Source of the DNA: Timema cristinae
Taxonomy: Eukaryota; Arthropoda; Insecta; Phasmatodea; Timematidae
NCBI GenBank assembly: GCA_039000515.1
Contig: JBCFYV010000001.1
Coordinates: 9,098,928 to 9,162,927 of the forward strand
DNA length: 64,000 nucleotides
Reading direction: 5' to 3'
The notes below the pieces were generated by a model. It ran no database searches. It was not told where the DNA came from and saw only the letters and a list, made by a program, of their open reading frames with translations. Below, piece by piece: positions 37,301 to 47,150 of the stretch. Every line of letters starts with the position of its first letter. The first letter of the stretch is position 1. Position numbers and translations under genes: made by a program.

Positions 37301-37614
37301 TTTATTAATTGAGAAATAACTATACAATTAAATAAAGTATTAAAGGCTTCAACACGATTTTGCTAGCCCTTTAAAACTAAGAAATCTTGTTTGGTGCTAC
37401 AAGACATTTTTAAACTTCAGAATTTGGTGGTTAATGTTGAGGTTAAGTTAGACTAAGTCATGTTTAATTACAGTGTTCTCTTAGAATAGACAAACTCTAA
37501 ATCTCTCAGAGTTTTTAACATATAACTTCTATTTATTCTCAACAGGTAGCCCCATTGAACACCGGTAGGGCCGGTGCTTGCGTGGTGGTTGTGAAAAACC
37601 CGCTGATCTGTTGA
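25351..37614 (+). CDS. Kelch-like protein, KLHL1/4/5 subfamily (BTB-BACK-kelch)
   Basis: Probable CUL3 E3-ligase substrate adaptor; KLHL1/4/5 members are also linked to actin. Coding exons: 25351-25412, 25782-25954, 26759-26920, 27471-27667, 29009-29125, 29860-29955, 30703-30892, 32434-32656, 32929-33092, 33718-33929, 35249-35420, 37546-37614; about 612 residues. The BTB domain (about 60-165) has [24 protein letters not shown] (about 170-270) follows [15 protein letters not shown]; then [20 protein letters not shown] leads into six kelch repeats with VGG(R/H/M/Y)D signatures, ending [15 protein letters not shown]. The near-identity of [14 protein letters not shown] and of GGHDAPASN fixes the subfamily. 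Indels break exons at about 32535 (two bases missing), 33074 (one extra T) and 33840 (one missing). The first exon begins after an apparent acceptor at 25340, so upstream exons may exist. Introns hold three large minisatellites. Confidence 0.93.
25583..25700 (+). mobile_element. SINE-A2 5' half
   Basis: GTGGTCAAATGGTCTAATTC, ATGGTTTGAATCTCAG, then a C-rich run; the body is missing. In KLHL intron 1. Confidence 0.6.
26135..26337 (+). mobile_element. SINE-A2 copy
   Basis: TTGGTTAAGGTGTCACTCTC, B box GGGGTTCGAATCCTGG, body and an (AAT)n tail that runs directly into the (ATT)n of the opposite-strand SINE-B. Confidence 0.75.
26338..26615 (-). mobile_element. SINE-B copy, near full length
   Basis: Reversed it has B box GGGGTTCAATCCTCGG, CACAGATTTATCTGATTACC, GTGGTTCGGATCCCACATTA and tail GTAGTAAAACTCGGTGCTAA. 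It makes a tail-to-tail pair with the preceding SINE-A. Confidence 0.85.
27035..27180 (+). mobile_element. SINE-C copy (tRNA-like head)
   Basis: TCCTGGATAGCACAGTGGTT (A box) and CCCAGGTTCGATTCCCATG (B box), with a perfect five-pair TTGGC/GCCAA anticodon stem but no acceptor stem pairing. A diverged relative lies at 31985-32100. Not called a tRNA gene for that reason. Confidence 0.6.
27191..27400 (-). mobile_element. SINE-B copy, 5'-truncated, with target duplication
   Basis: Flanked by exact 11-bp repeats TTATCTATTTA (27180-27190 and 27401-27411). The tRNA head is absent: the copy ends within the CACCTCTGACAAGA stretch, the result of incomplete reverse transcription. Confidence 0.92.
28380..28900 (-). 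pseudogene. LINE ORF2 C-terminal remnant, highly decayed
   Basis: Minus-strand reading shows RLRWLWAC, a worn LRWxGHV motif, and further on RRPSKRWES, equivalent to the RGRPKKRW(E/I) that ends many LINE proteins. Stops and shifts throughout. In KLHL intron 4. Confidence 0.6.
29126..29859. other. KLHL intron 5
   Basis: No element recognised; AT-rich with ordinary donor GTGAGT and acceptor TTTTTTGCGCAG. Confidence 0.6.
30060..30275. repeat. 35-bp tandem repeat at the left end of a hAT element
   Basis: Six copies of GGTCTAAGGCAGGGGTTTCC followed by AACTGGTGG(T/C)CACAT. Each unit joins SINE-A2 head sequence (GGTCACATGGTCTAAGG) to the hAT terminus (CAGGGGTTTCCAACT), so the insertion boundary itself was amplified. 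Confidence 0.9.
30259..30552. mobile_element. hAT-type element inserted in a SINE
   Basis: Right end AAGTTGGAAACCCCTG is inverse to CAGGGGTT(T/C)CCAACTGG at the left (last array copy near 30259). The flanks GTCTAAGG and GTCTAGTG are a decayed 8-bp duplication. The split SINE-A2 resumes at 30553 with GTCTAGTGCGCAATAGACTG. Non-autonomous. Confidence 0.75.
30553..30665 (+). mobile_element. SINE-A2, right half of the split copy
   Basis: GCGCAATAGACTGGGCTGCC, B box GAGGTTAGAATACTGG. It ends about 40 bases before KLHL exon 7. Confidence 0.65.
31292..31545 (+). mobile_element. SINE-B copy, 5'-truncated, nested in SINE-A
   Basis: Exact 12-bp duplication TTTAGTTCAAGG (31280-31291 and 31546-31557). 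It starts at CGGCCGGGGTTCAATCCTCG and ends GTAGTAAGACGCGGAGCTAA plus (AAT)n. The interrupted SINE-A2 head lies at 31268-31291 and continues at 31558. Confidence 0.93.
31546..31765 (+). mobile_element. SINE-A2 copy interrupted by SINE-B
   Basis: TTTAGTTCAAGGTGTCACTC, B box CAGGGTTTGAATCCTAC, body TCTCTCTCCATGCAAATGTT and tail GTAAGAGGTGGTGCTAAAAA. In KLHL intron 7. Confidence 0.8.
31985..32110 (+). mobile_element. SINE-C copy, diverged
   Basis: AGGATGGTCTAGTGTTAGAG, then CCCGGGTTCCATTCTCATGT and TTTTTCACTTGATTGAATTT, parallel in layout to 27035-27180. Confidence 0.5.
32765..32925 (+). mobile_element. SINE-A2 copy, partial, filling KLHL intron 8
   Basis: GTGTATGGTCTAAGGCGTCT, B box CAGGTTTGAATCCCGG, CATGAGTACATTTTTA. 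It makes up most of a 272-base intron and ends within the acceptor region of exon 9. Confidence 0.7.
33160..33717 (+). repeat. 47-bp tandem array of a KLHL splice acceptor plus the start of exon 10
   Basis: About 12 copies of TATTTTCAGGCTCTACGCTG followed by TC(G/A)GTGGTCGTGATGGTATCTGATG. The real exon 10 begins in the same way (TTTTCAG, then GCTCTATGCTGTCGGTGGTC at 33718). Each unit therefore repeats the acceptor and about 27 coding bases (LYAVGGRDG) and then a GTATCT that could act as a donor. Left copies carry several indels. Confidence 0.9.
33930..34634. other. KLHL intron 10, left part
   Basis: AT-rich with a short (GT)n run at about 34325-34345. The minus-strand frame at 33855-34175 overlaps exon 10 antisense and has no support as a gene. 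Confidence 0.5.
34635..34860 (+). mobile_element. SINE-A2 copy, diverged
   Basis: CAGGGTTTGAGTTTTATCTG (B-box region), TTTACTCTCTCCCTCACAAA and a degraded tail. Confidence 0.5.
35421..37040. repeat. 33-bp minisatellite, about 48 copies, in the last KLHL intron
   Basis: Unit GCGGACATTACCGCACTTGT followed by CGCCGCCTGATTG. The first 35 bases after the donor (GACTTGTTGCTCTTGTC) look like a worn first unit, so the array effectively starts at the splice donor. Because 33 is a multiple of three and the unit lacks stops in several frames, very long open frames appear on both strands: plus 35471-37078 ([11 protein letters not shown] repeats) and minus 35238-37109 ([11 protein letters not shown] repeats). 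I do not annotate these as genes. Confidence 0.95.
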
Positions 37615-37926
37615 CCTTTGAGCGATGTCATGGTTCCTCATTCCACACATGACATCAAGTTAAGTAGATCAACACAGTGGTGACATTCTTCTAAAGAAAA
37701 ACTCGTATTAAAGCTCTAAAACACAACAATTTAATTATTGCTCAGAAGCTGTTTTAAATATTGCTCATGTATCTGATAAAGTTTTAGATGTTAGATGTTA
37801 TCAAAAACAACTAAATATTTCACTAGGAACCTTATAAACTGAGGGAAACCAATGTCATAAACATTATGATATATTAATGATACTTTCATCCTTCTTAAAG
37901 ATCAGATTATGCTCTTTGATTTGATA
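37615..37926. other. Probable KLHL 3' UTR
   Basis: Follows the TGA at 37612-37614. AATAAA motifs occur further on at about 38356 and 38794, so the 3' UTR may include the MITE and inverted repeat downstream. This is inference only. Confidence 0.4.
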
Positions 37927-37928
37927 TA

Positions 37929-38163
37929 TAGTAGCCCCATGGCTTCTTTGGTGCTGACTGACAGCTCACAGCTGACTTCTGAAAGTCAACATTTAGGTAT
38001 ATACCTAAATTTTGACTTTCACAGGTGACAGCTGCTAAACACATGTTTTTGCAGATCATATGGTTCGGCGTAGGGATATATACTTCGGTCTGGTATTTTT
38101 TCAAAGCCATCAGTTCTCAGCTGTGAGTTGTCGGTCAACACCAAAGAAGCCATGGGGCTACTG
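37929..38163. mobile_element. Mariner-like MITE with about 45-bp inverted ends
   Basis: Left end TAGTAGCCCCATGGCTTCTT and right end AAGAAGCCATGGGGCTACTG pair over about 45 bases with few mismatches, flanked by TA on each side as in Tc1/mariner insertions. The interior has GTGACAGCTGC and GCAGATCATATGGTTC, resembling the MITE-D core, which suggests related families. Confidence 0.85.
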
Positions 38164-38313
38164 TATAAATGAATGATATACAATAACTTTTTTTTTTGCA
38201 CATATTGCACTGATATCTTATGCCTCGCCTACCATCTTTTACAGTTTCTTTTTTACCCTTTGCTGAATACACGTTGCAATTTTTTGAGATTTCTTCTTTC
38301 TATCTGGAGATGT

Positions 38314-38736
38314 TTTTATAATAAAGGAAATTGATAAAACTAAAGAAAGAGGAAAAATAAACTACTAAGAATAAGAATAAATTTGATGAAGAAAGCCCAC
38401 CTAGGGAAAGAGGAAAGATGTGGGAAGAGTCCGATGCACAAAGGTGACATCTTCTTCCTTTCTTCTGTATTCTATAGTAGAAGTAGTCACACACACATTT
38501 TAAACACAAATATTATTATATATATTATATATTATTATTATATTTGTGTTTAAAATGTGTATGTGGCTACTTCTACTATAGAAGACAGAAGAAAGGAAGA
38601 TGTCACCTTTGTGCATTGGATTCTTCCCACATCTTTCCTCTTTCCCTAGGTGGGCTTTCTTCATCAAATTTATTCTTATTCTTAGTAGTTTATTTTTCCT
38701 CTTTCTTTAGTTTTATCAATTTCCTTTATTATAAAA
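38314..38736. repeat. Long inverted repeat, arms about 200 bp, centre near 38525
   Basis: Left arm (to about 38515) and right arm (from about 38535) are inverted copies with roughly 95% identity by eye, separated by a short AT-rich loop. The same frame (MCLKCVC...YFYYR) opens outward from each arm on opposite strands. A 14-bp direct repeat TATCTGGAGATGTT flanks the structure at 38301-38314 and 38770-38783. Confidence 0.92.
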
Positions 38737-39492
38737 TTATCTAGCCATTGGGCCACCTCATTTTTGAATTATCTGGAGATGTTGTAATTAATTCAATAAA
38801 ATGTTTTCCTCAAAGTTGAGCTACCTATAATCTGTTATAAATATAAAATCCAAACAAAACAATAAAGTCACATATAAGAACACAAATTAATCTCAAACAG
38901 GGTCACTATAAGATGACTCAATGATAGCTGTAAAGATCGATTGTTACTATCGAAATAATGAATTCAGGTGCAATCTAGCGACAATTTTGGTACTAAATAT
39001 CCATAGATGACCTTCAAACACTGCTAGAGACTTATTAAAATATCCGTATATGTTTAAAATACATGACAAAATGGAAAACCTTTTAATTCGTCTCCCGCGA
39101 TTCTTGTGGGTTCCACAAAGACGTATAAATACGTCTCTATCACGGAGAGTGTTAAGTACCTGCAATTTTTAAATGTACTTGACATGACTTTGGCCTATAG
39201 TGACCTTGCCCAGATAAAATATTGTTGTTTTGTTATTACTTTCACTTTTTAGTTTTATCAATAATATGAGGCTGGATCCATAGAAAAAATTGAAATTGTA
39301 AATGTTGAGAGATTGATACTCAAATATTCAAAATTAAATATTTAAAAAACTGAAAAAAATAACCAAAGAACTTTGAAATATCTAATAAAAATAAAATATA
39401 AATTCAATTAAATTATTTACATAATATTAATATTGTACTTTGTTTCAAATTAAAACACATTCATTCTTACAGTTTTTAATTTTATCTCTTCT

Positions 39493-39703
39493 GTCCAATT
39501 TTCATAGAAAGAGCCTATAAAAAATACAAACATAATCTCTAATGGTCAACATTAATATTCTACTATATTATTATTATTATTGTTATTTTAAATCTAACAA
39601 ACGTGACAGCTATAGATCACATGACTTGACATATTAATACATGAAAGTAGATCTAGTTACTTTTTACAGCTGTCAGGAAAGGCTTTAGCTATGACATTTG
39701 GAC
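39493..39703. mobile_element. MITE-D, reference copy (211 bp)
   Basis: Ends GTCCAATTTTCATAGAAAGAG and AGGCTTTAGCTATGACATTTGGAC are imperfect inverted repeats of about 24 bases. The core has GTGACAGCTATAGATCACAT and AGTAGATCTAGTTACTTTTT. No ORF. Other copies lie near 38, 17390, 19230 and more weakly 2130 and 15641. Confidence 0.75.
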
Positions 39704-40560
39704 TGTGTGTTCAAGTAATTTTAAAAGGATTTGAAAAACTATTAACAGCAGTGGTTTTAAACAATCCAATCTATTTTTATTATGCTGATATAAGTTTTGT
39801 TTATTTATTTATTCAACTTTCATTGCTTCTAATTTTACAATTCATAACTTATTTTAAAACTGCAAGATATGAGTTGTGTTTTTATTTTGTTCCTTATATT
39901 AATTATAGTGTATTTTTTTTTTAATTTTAGCCTTGCTAAATATGTCTTTTTATCAAGTTTTGATTGCCATGCAAATTGTAAATTAAGTAATTTTTATTAT
40001 TATAATTTCAGAATCTTTTCAATTTGGAAGCTGTTGTGTTATATCAAAATGTGATATATTTTATCATTGTCTTTTAATGTGTTTGTCCGTTATATCTTTT
40101 GCTAATTTTACACATTCCTATTATAAGTGTCCTATTCTTTACAAATTTACCTTTTCTTCCTTTTGTTGTTTATTGGTTTCTTTTTTTAGGAAGCTGTTTT
40201 GAGTGTTTCACACTCGCCCCCCCCCCCCCCTCACCCCCCCATGCTCTGTGGAGTTTGAAACTTAGGTCAGGGGAGGGGATTGGGCGGTAATGATCTATTT
40301 TATTCAAGAAGTAACCATTACCTCTTTGTCCAGTGACATCAGTGTAAAGTGTGAACTGTGTTCATCTTTTCATTGTAACAGCCATATTGTGTTTGTCCCT
40401 TTTGGACGTTTCTATCCACTTTTCTTGTACCTTCTTTCAAATACATATACAAAATGTAAATAATGTAATATACTAATCTACATTTACTGTTTCGATATGA
40501 TTCTTAGGAAATACACTTTGGTAGGTAAAAGTATCACAATAATCTACTTCTAATTGTGTA
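39704..40560. other. AT-rich spacer with C-run
   Basis: No gene seen. A CCCCCC-rich tract lies at about 40215-40240. Short frames here are AT-rich and Phe/Tyr/Leu-biased, as expected by chance. Confidence 0.5.
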
Positions 40561-40881
40561 AATACTCTTGTTTTATCTTACATCTTTGGTCATTCAGAAG
40601 CTCAGAGTCCCAGGTTCGAGTCCCGACACGGCAGAAATTTTTCTTTGTCATTAGTGAAGTTGTGACGGGGTTGGGGGCTCTCCCCTTTCACACTGATTAA
40701 TTAACGGCCTGGGGACTGGGTGTTGTGTTTGTTCTAGAGTTAAGCTAGTTTGTAAGTTGTATACTGATATAATCACTTGGTTAAGAAAGTGCATGTTAAA
40801 TAAAGTACATTTAAAGGTGTGTGTATGTATCGATTTTAGGTTTACAAACAAATTGGTCTTCCCTTCTACCATTCCACTTTA

Positions 40882-41138
40882 TAATAATAATATTAGCACC
40901 GCGTCTTACTACCCATTCGGGTTATACGCTTTAAGTACTAATTTCACTAATGAATTAGGAATTGGGAAGGTCAAATTAGAGGAAGTGAACCCGCATTTAC
41001 ATGGAGGGAGAGTGGAAAACCATTTAGGAAAAAACGCCCCCAGTTCACCCGACCGAGATTCGAACCTCGATATCCCCGTCCTCAGCAGTCGAGCTCAACA
41101 CGTATAGCACGTTAGACAACTACGCCACCGAGGTGGGT
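40882..41138 (-). mobile_element. SINE-A1 copy, full length
   Basis: 257 bp with an exact 12-bp duplication CATTCCACTTTA (40870-40881 and 41139-41150). Reversed, it runs from CCCACCTCGGTGGCGTAGTT through GAGGTTCGAATCTCGG to GTAGTAAGACGCGGTGCTAA. Confidence 0.95.
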
Positions 41139-41150
41139 CATTCCACTTTA

Positions 41151-41900
41151 GTGCGAATTTATTAATGAAATGAAATTCCTTAAAATATTATATCATTATA
41201 ATACAGATAGGTAACCGTGGAACACCCGGACATTTATTTGAAGGGAGGGGGAAGGGAATGTTAATTCTTACAGCAGTTTATCTTTTGAATATTGACTTTC
41301 AAGTCTGTTTTTATAATCAGAGTTGGGTCGAAACAACTAGTCTACAAATCTAAATCTTGAATTTACATCTGAATGTTAATCTTGGGAAAATGATATACAT
41401 AATAGGAAATATAAATATAATAGACAAAGAAAAAAAATGTCGCCAAACAGCTGCATTAAACTAAACATTGAACGAAGGATAGAAGGGTTAATTAAGCCTA
41501 CACACTTAACAGAAAGCTGTAGTCCTCAAAGTCCACAATCAAACACAACAAAACACATAATTATGTAATATTCAGGGTACATCAGTCCCTTTCTTCAGCA
41601 GAAGATTAGGGCGGCATGAACCCAAGAAACAGGCAACAACAGTATCCAAGTGCCCATAACCTACCTCTGGCCGAGCTGACATAATTCCGTCTTTGTTTTA
41701 CTCTTTATTTGATGTACCCCAAAAATGACACAATAATGTGTTTTGTTGGGTTTTTATTGTGAACTTTAAGGTCTACAGTTTTCTGATGAGTGTGTAAGCC
41801 TGCCCTTTAAGCCTCCTTTCTTTGAGAAATATAATAGAATAGAAAATACAAATAGTCACTAAATGTTAACATTATTTCTTATAATACATTCATTATAACA
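41151..41900. other. Spacer, nothing recognised
   Basis: No coding signature or familiar repeat. Confidence 0.5.
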
Positions 41901-41908
41901 TTCATACA

Positions 41909-42356
41909 CAGTGGCGTAACAGATTAAGCTTGGTCCCCCTTCACCCCCGTGCAAGATTTATTTTCGGGCTCTTTTCCAAGTCATCTAAAACCTTAATGTT
42001 ATAAGAAATAATTAATAGGCCTAAATAATTGCTAATTTAGTAATCACACCTTATAATGACTGTTTTACCCTCGGTTTTGTGTTGGGAACATCATCAGTTG
42101 GTCAGCTTGACTGCATAAAGATAATTAAAACTATGCACTATTTAAAACCAAATTAAATAATTGAAATAATGTTTTAGCTTAATTATAATTTACAACACTT
42201 TATAATAAACTTATTTAACTATCTAAATTGTCAATAATCCAGACATACGTTATTTGATTAAAATTATTTCCACCAAATTTATAGTAATTTAAAGTTCACT
42301 TTCTCATGTCCCCTTATACCATTGGGCCCCCTGCGGACCTGTGTGCTACGCCACTG
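41909..42356. mobile_element. Non-autonomous hAT element, 448 bp
   Basis: Ends CAGTGGCGTAAC and GTGCTACGCCACTG are inverted; the flanks carry an exact 8-bp duplication TTCATACA (41901-41908 and 42357-42364). CAGTGGCG is a common hAT terminus. No transposase frame. Confidence 0.9.
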
Positions 42357-42498
42357 TTCATACATTCAGTTAAGTGTTAAATTACCGGTATGGGGCCTAG
42401 TTGTTAAGTTCATACTATAATTATAATTGGTTCATAACCACCAATCAGCAGTAGTAGAGCTCTAAATTAATTTCATTTGAATATTTTTTTTCAAGGAT

Positions 42499-42651
42499 TA
42501 TGTGAGGAATGCCAGGTCTCCACCGTGGTTCGGATTCCACGTTAAACTGTAGGTCCTTCATTTCATCTCACAATCACCCTACCATTACACATTAGCGTAA
42601 GTGCGTATAACCCGAACGGGTAGTAAGACGCGGTGCTAATAATAATAATAA
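42499..42651 (+). mobile_element. SINE-B copy, 5'-truncated
   Basis: Exact 13-bp duplication TTTTTCAAGGATT (42486-42498 and 42652-42664). It starts within the GTGAGGAATGCCAGG region and ends with the shared tail and (AAT)n. Confidence 0.93.
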
Positions 42652-42664
42652 TTTTTCAAGGATT

Positions 42665-45475
42665 TGAATTTCGAATATCCCTAAGGATTTGAGGGTTCCA
42701 CCCACCTCTGCATTCGATGGACTAGACACGACTTCAGTGTTCTTATATTATATACTATTCTTTACTTTGTTGGTTTTCAGCTTTTATCAACATTATTTGA
42801 AATTGTTAGTGTGAGAGTGTTGGGGAAGACAGCACCCGCCTGGCTTCTGTTGGGTGTGTCACTGATAATGTCATATATTGTAAAATAGGAGGTGGTAAAT
42901 CTTTTTATTTTTCTAGATCCACTAAAATAATGTTGGATGTTTTTGAGGGGCTGATGGATCATTTATGTCTACATTATATTTAGCTTAAACATTCCCATAT
43001 TTCGAAAAGACTTGAATGATTGGAAAATCATTTAAAATAGTTCCTTATAAAGTCATTCCTAAAACTGTCATTTTATTTCCTTCTATGTATGACAACTGCT
43101 AAGCTAAGCAATAGAGCTATATTTTTTATTGGTTTTTATTTTTGTTTGAATTCAAACCACCTGATGTGAAGTTAAGTTGACTGGTTTTTATGTAATTTAA
43201 TATTTATTGCTAAATTTTAAAATATGTTTCATGTGACGGTGATACAATACTGTAAATACACCATCTGCATTCTATAGTATAAATGTATTTTCACCAATTT
43301 TATCCACAGTAAATCCTGCTAGAATGTTGTCCAGCCCAATGTTGTTTGGTTACAACGTCGTTAATAGTATGTGATAATTTTTTTTTTTTACATAACGTTG
43401 GCTGTGACCTGATAAAACATTGTTTCTCAATTGATTGAACTGTGCGTTAACTGCCAGATTATTGGTTGTACGATGCAAGATGAGTCATACAAGTGACATA
43501 AAGCATTCTTCCCTCATCTGCACACCCACAAATTACCCGTTTTGTGCCCGTGCGATACAATGTGTTATGCCATGTCACAGTCTGCCCTCCTTTCCCCTGT
43601 CCCTCTGTAATTGTTGAGCGTGAAGTTATAAACATCTGTTGAGCTCAGGCGCTCATTTGGTCGGCTCAGCTCGATTGCGGGCTTACATCATGGAGTTTTT
43701 TGATGTTAGAGATATTTCTCTCAGATTATAAATAGTTTCTGAATTATATTCTTCATGCATTGACGATACTTTCTTTCTTAAATCACACCTTACATTTTAA
43801 TTATATACTCTACATGGTTGACTTATTTACTTACAGTTACACCTGATGCGTAAATTGTTGAATGTAAACCACCTTTATCAATTGTGCACTTGTTATTTGT
43901 TACATGTCAGTTATGAATGATCCAACTATTGTGGCTTAACGCGATGTGTTCTTGATCTATGGACTATTTGCTATCAAAAGTCAGGTGAAATAACAGAGAA
44001 TTAACTGTTTTACAGACATCGGGCTATTTTTATTAAAATATATTGACATTGTTATCCTACTAATATATAAAAAATGAGTCGATGTCTGTCTGTTACTCAT
44101 TCACGCAAAATACACTTCACCAATTGCGCTGAAATTTCACATGGACATAACTCGGACGTCCGGTTAATACACAGGCTAATTAAAATATATTTAGGTCCAT
44201 TTTGCTTCAAAATGGGGACTCCTACTTTTTGACCTTTTTGACCTTTTCCTCAGCTTATTCTATTCAGAGTTTCATTGATCCAACTATAAAGGTTTCTAGA
44301 TAAAAACGGCATTATAAAACATTTTCTGTGCGAAGAACAGGTAATTAGAATAAGAATTTGATAAAATACCGTGAATAAAATTTTCTAAGAAAATATTTGG
44401 TCTCGCTTACATCTTTTTACTTTAAAGTCTTAGGATGATATCTTTCAACGCCATTTATAAAACAAAGTAAAATTTTACTAATGAGCTATTACAGTTTTTA
44501 TTGTTCACTTCAAAATAATTTTCGATAAAATTAAATTTGAGACTAAACCTGATATAAATAATGATCACAGGATTGTGGCTGTAGTGGATGTTCTTCTTTA
44601 TTTTAAAGAAGCAGCCATTAACTTTTTCCATTGGCAGCATTGTAAAGTCTGAACAGTGTTTCATTGTGCACGTCACCATCTTTATTCTTTTGTTTGTCAC
44701 TAAATCTCTCGTGTAGCTTCGTATAGTTAAACAATATCACTTTATTTTGATAATGTAGACATTAGAAATACATTTTTTTGGTACAAGTAATGAAATTGTT
44801 ATCCATCAATATCTGTGTACTGATTCAGTAAAACCAATTAATGATACCGATTACTGATTATTTAAAATAATTGTTCATGCTACGATTATTTACCCCGATT
44901 AGTCTCGATTATCGATTATTTAGATAACAGTTAATGTAATTAATACAAAATGATTTTATTTAAACACCAACAGCCTAAAGCTTTGATAATCTTATTTTTA
45001 TATTAATCTTTGCACGATTGGTGAAAGTTGGAACTAGATTGTTAGTTTTATTAATAATATGAATTTATATTTCTTTTTCTGGTTACGTAATCTTTGCATG
45101 GGCCACAACCCAGATACAGTGTGTATTTAATTGTGTTTTTCCTTATCACTAAGCTCCTATAAAACTTTTGCTTTAAATTTTACTTTAAAAAGAGATTAAT
45201 CGGCATAATAATCGCCGATTACGATTAATTGCTCTTGCACTAATATTCGTCCGATAACGATTCATCGGTATCCACATCTGTACACCTCTAGTGTATAGTT
45301 TATCTAAAGGACAACTCTTAGTATTAAACTTCAAGACTTCCATATTGTTGTGAGTTCACATTGATATTTTAATATTAAAACTTAAAATTACTTAGAAAAT
45401 AGGGAAGATAGTTTTAATTTAGTGTATTATTAAGTTTAATTAAACAACTATTCAAACAAAGTAAACAAACTTTTT
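42665..45475. other. Spacer, mostly AT-rich
   Basis: No gene recognised. At about 44050-44240 the run GTCGATGTCTGTCTGTTACT, CCAATTGCGCTGAAATTTCA and GGGACTCCTACTTTTTGACC looks like a dispersed repeat of the kind common in insect genomes. At about 44830-45260 a repeat-like AT region contains several ACGATTA(A)T motifs. Confidence 0.4.
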
Positions 45476-45479
45476 TTTT

Positions 45480-45715
45480 TGTTACCGCGTTTTCATGACC
45501 TGTTTGGGCTATAAAAATGCTTTAGTTAAGGGATGAAGGTTGAATTTTGAAGAAATGTACCTTCATTTGTCTGGAAGAAAGTGTAAAACCATTCAGCAAA
45601 AATATTCTTAGTACACCTGACAGAGATTCGAACCTTTATCTTTCCATTCTCAGCATTTATGTCTCTTTTGAGTGTATTGCGTGTGACTCCTCTAGACCAT
45701 TTAACCACCAGAGCG
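45480..45715 (-). mobile_element. SINE-A copy
   Basis: Tail remnant GTTACCGCGTTTTCATGACC, body AAGAAATGTACCTTCATTTG, B box reversed CAGAGATTCGAACCTTTATC, head end TTTAACCACCAGAGCGGG. Confidence 0.7.
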
Positions 45716-46351
45716 GGGGTGGAAGGGGGGGGGGAATATATTCGACAAAATTACTGCTGAATGGTCATGATTATGGGTATATTATCATTAAAATAAAAAC
45801 TAATATTTCTTAGTTCATAACAAGACTTTATAATTAGAACAAAATCTTACCACTCTAAACGATCAATAATTTATGACTGTATAGTGTTCCACTTTACTCA
45901 GTTCAAAAATTAATAATAATAAAAAATAAATTAAACACACAATTTGCAAATTAAAGTGGACGGGGGCCTAGCTAAATATTCTTTTTGCAGTTTTTATGAC
46001 AAACTTTTTTGCTAAAATAAATAAAATATTCCCAGTAGATTATTTTTAGTTTAATTTCCTACATTTGGTAATATCAACAGTTGTTGAATGTTTGTCACTA
46101 GCACAGCGGAATATGAATAGGACTTTTTTTTTTTTCTAATTTAAAAAGTTTTCTGTCCAAAATCCGTCACACCTTTGACAAATATTAGGGGACCATTAAA
46201 TACCAACTGTAGGAAATTAAATGAAGCAAAAAAAAAAAAAAATCATTTTGTCTAAAAACGTTTATTTATGCTACAAAAACTTAATAAAACATGGGCCTAA
46301 GCTCACATTCCCTTTAACCCCGCCTTAAGCTACAAAACTATATTTTGTCGT

Positions 46352-46633
46352 TGGTGACCTGGTGGTCTAGGGGTAAGGTGTCAGACTTCTGTGCTGGCGG
46401 CCGGGGTTCAATCCTCGGTCCCGGCACAGATTTATCTGAGTTCCAAACCCTTCCTTCACCTCTGACAAGACATCTTGTGAATGTGGGGAATGCCAGGCCT
46501 CCACCGTGGTTCGGATTCCACGTTAAACTGTAGGTCCTTCCATTTCATCTCACAATCACCCTACCATTATACATTAGCGTAAGTGCGTATAACCCGAACG
46601 GGTAGTAAGACGCGGTGCTAATAATAATAATAA
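46352..46633 (+). mobile_element. SINE-B copy, full length
   Basis: Head GGTGACCTGGTGGTCTAGGG (A box), B box GGGGTTCAATCCTCGG, TCCACCGTGGTTCGGATTCC, tail GTAGTAAGACGCGGTGCTAA plus (AAT)n. Flanked by ATATTTTGTC(G/A)TT, a 13-bp duplication with one change. Best reference for the family. Confidence 0.95.
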
Positions 46634-46959
46634 TATATTTTGTCATTGTCAATATTCCTAAAACCTCAAGTGCATTGTCAGGGTTCGATTCCTGGTGCAA
46701 GAGTGCAACTGCGGCAGACACATGATGGTATAATCTTAAGTGTAAATGACAGGAAATGATTGACGCATTGTCAGAGACAATATATAACCTTGATGTATAG
46801 GACAAAATAAGGTCAATTTTTAATAAAATGCATTGGTATTCACTTTGAGAGAGGATTGTAAATCACAATGTAGATAAAACTTCCCTGCAGTTCATGTCGT
46901 TGATTGAATCCTAGCGTTCAGATAAAACTGCACTAACTCACACCAACTGCAGATCTTGG

Positions 46960-47150
46960 TACAATGTCTACTCTTTCCTCTGCTTTCTACGATCTGCATC
47001 GATGATCGCTTGATACAAGACCAGAGTTTGGGGTGTTTTTTTCATTTTTGTACATAAATGTTGGTACATTTCCTCCAAGACTGACATAACTTACCCAACC
47101 TTACCCATAGTGTAACTATGCAAATAGCCCAAACAGCAGTCTGAAAAGGT
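46960..47150 (+). mobile_element. SINE-A fragment
   Basis: ATGTTGGTACATTTCCTCCA and AGCCCAAACAGCAGTCTGAA correspond to the body and tail. Confidence 0.45.

Noticed and set aside
38300..38744. Pair of small genes encoding MCLKCVC-type peptides
   Set aside because: They are the same sequence read out of the two arms of an inverted repeat; no independent evidence of coding.
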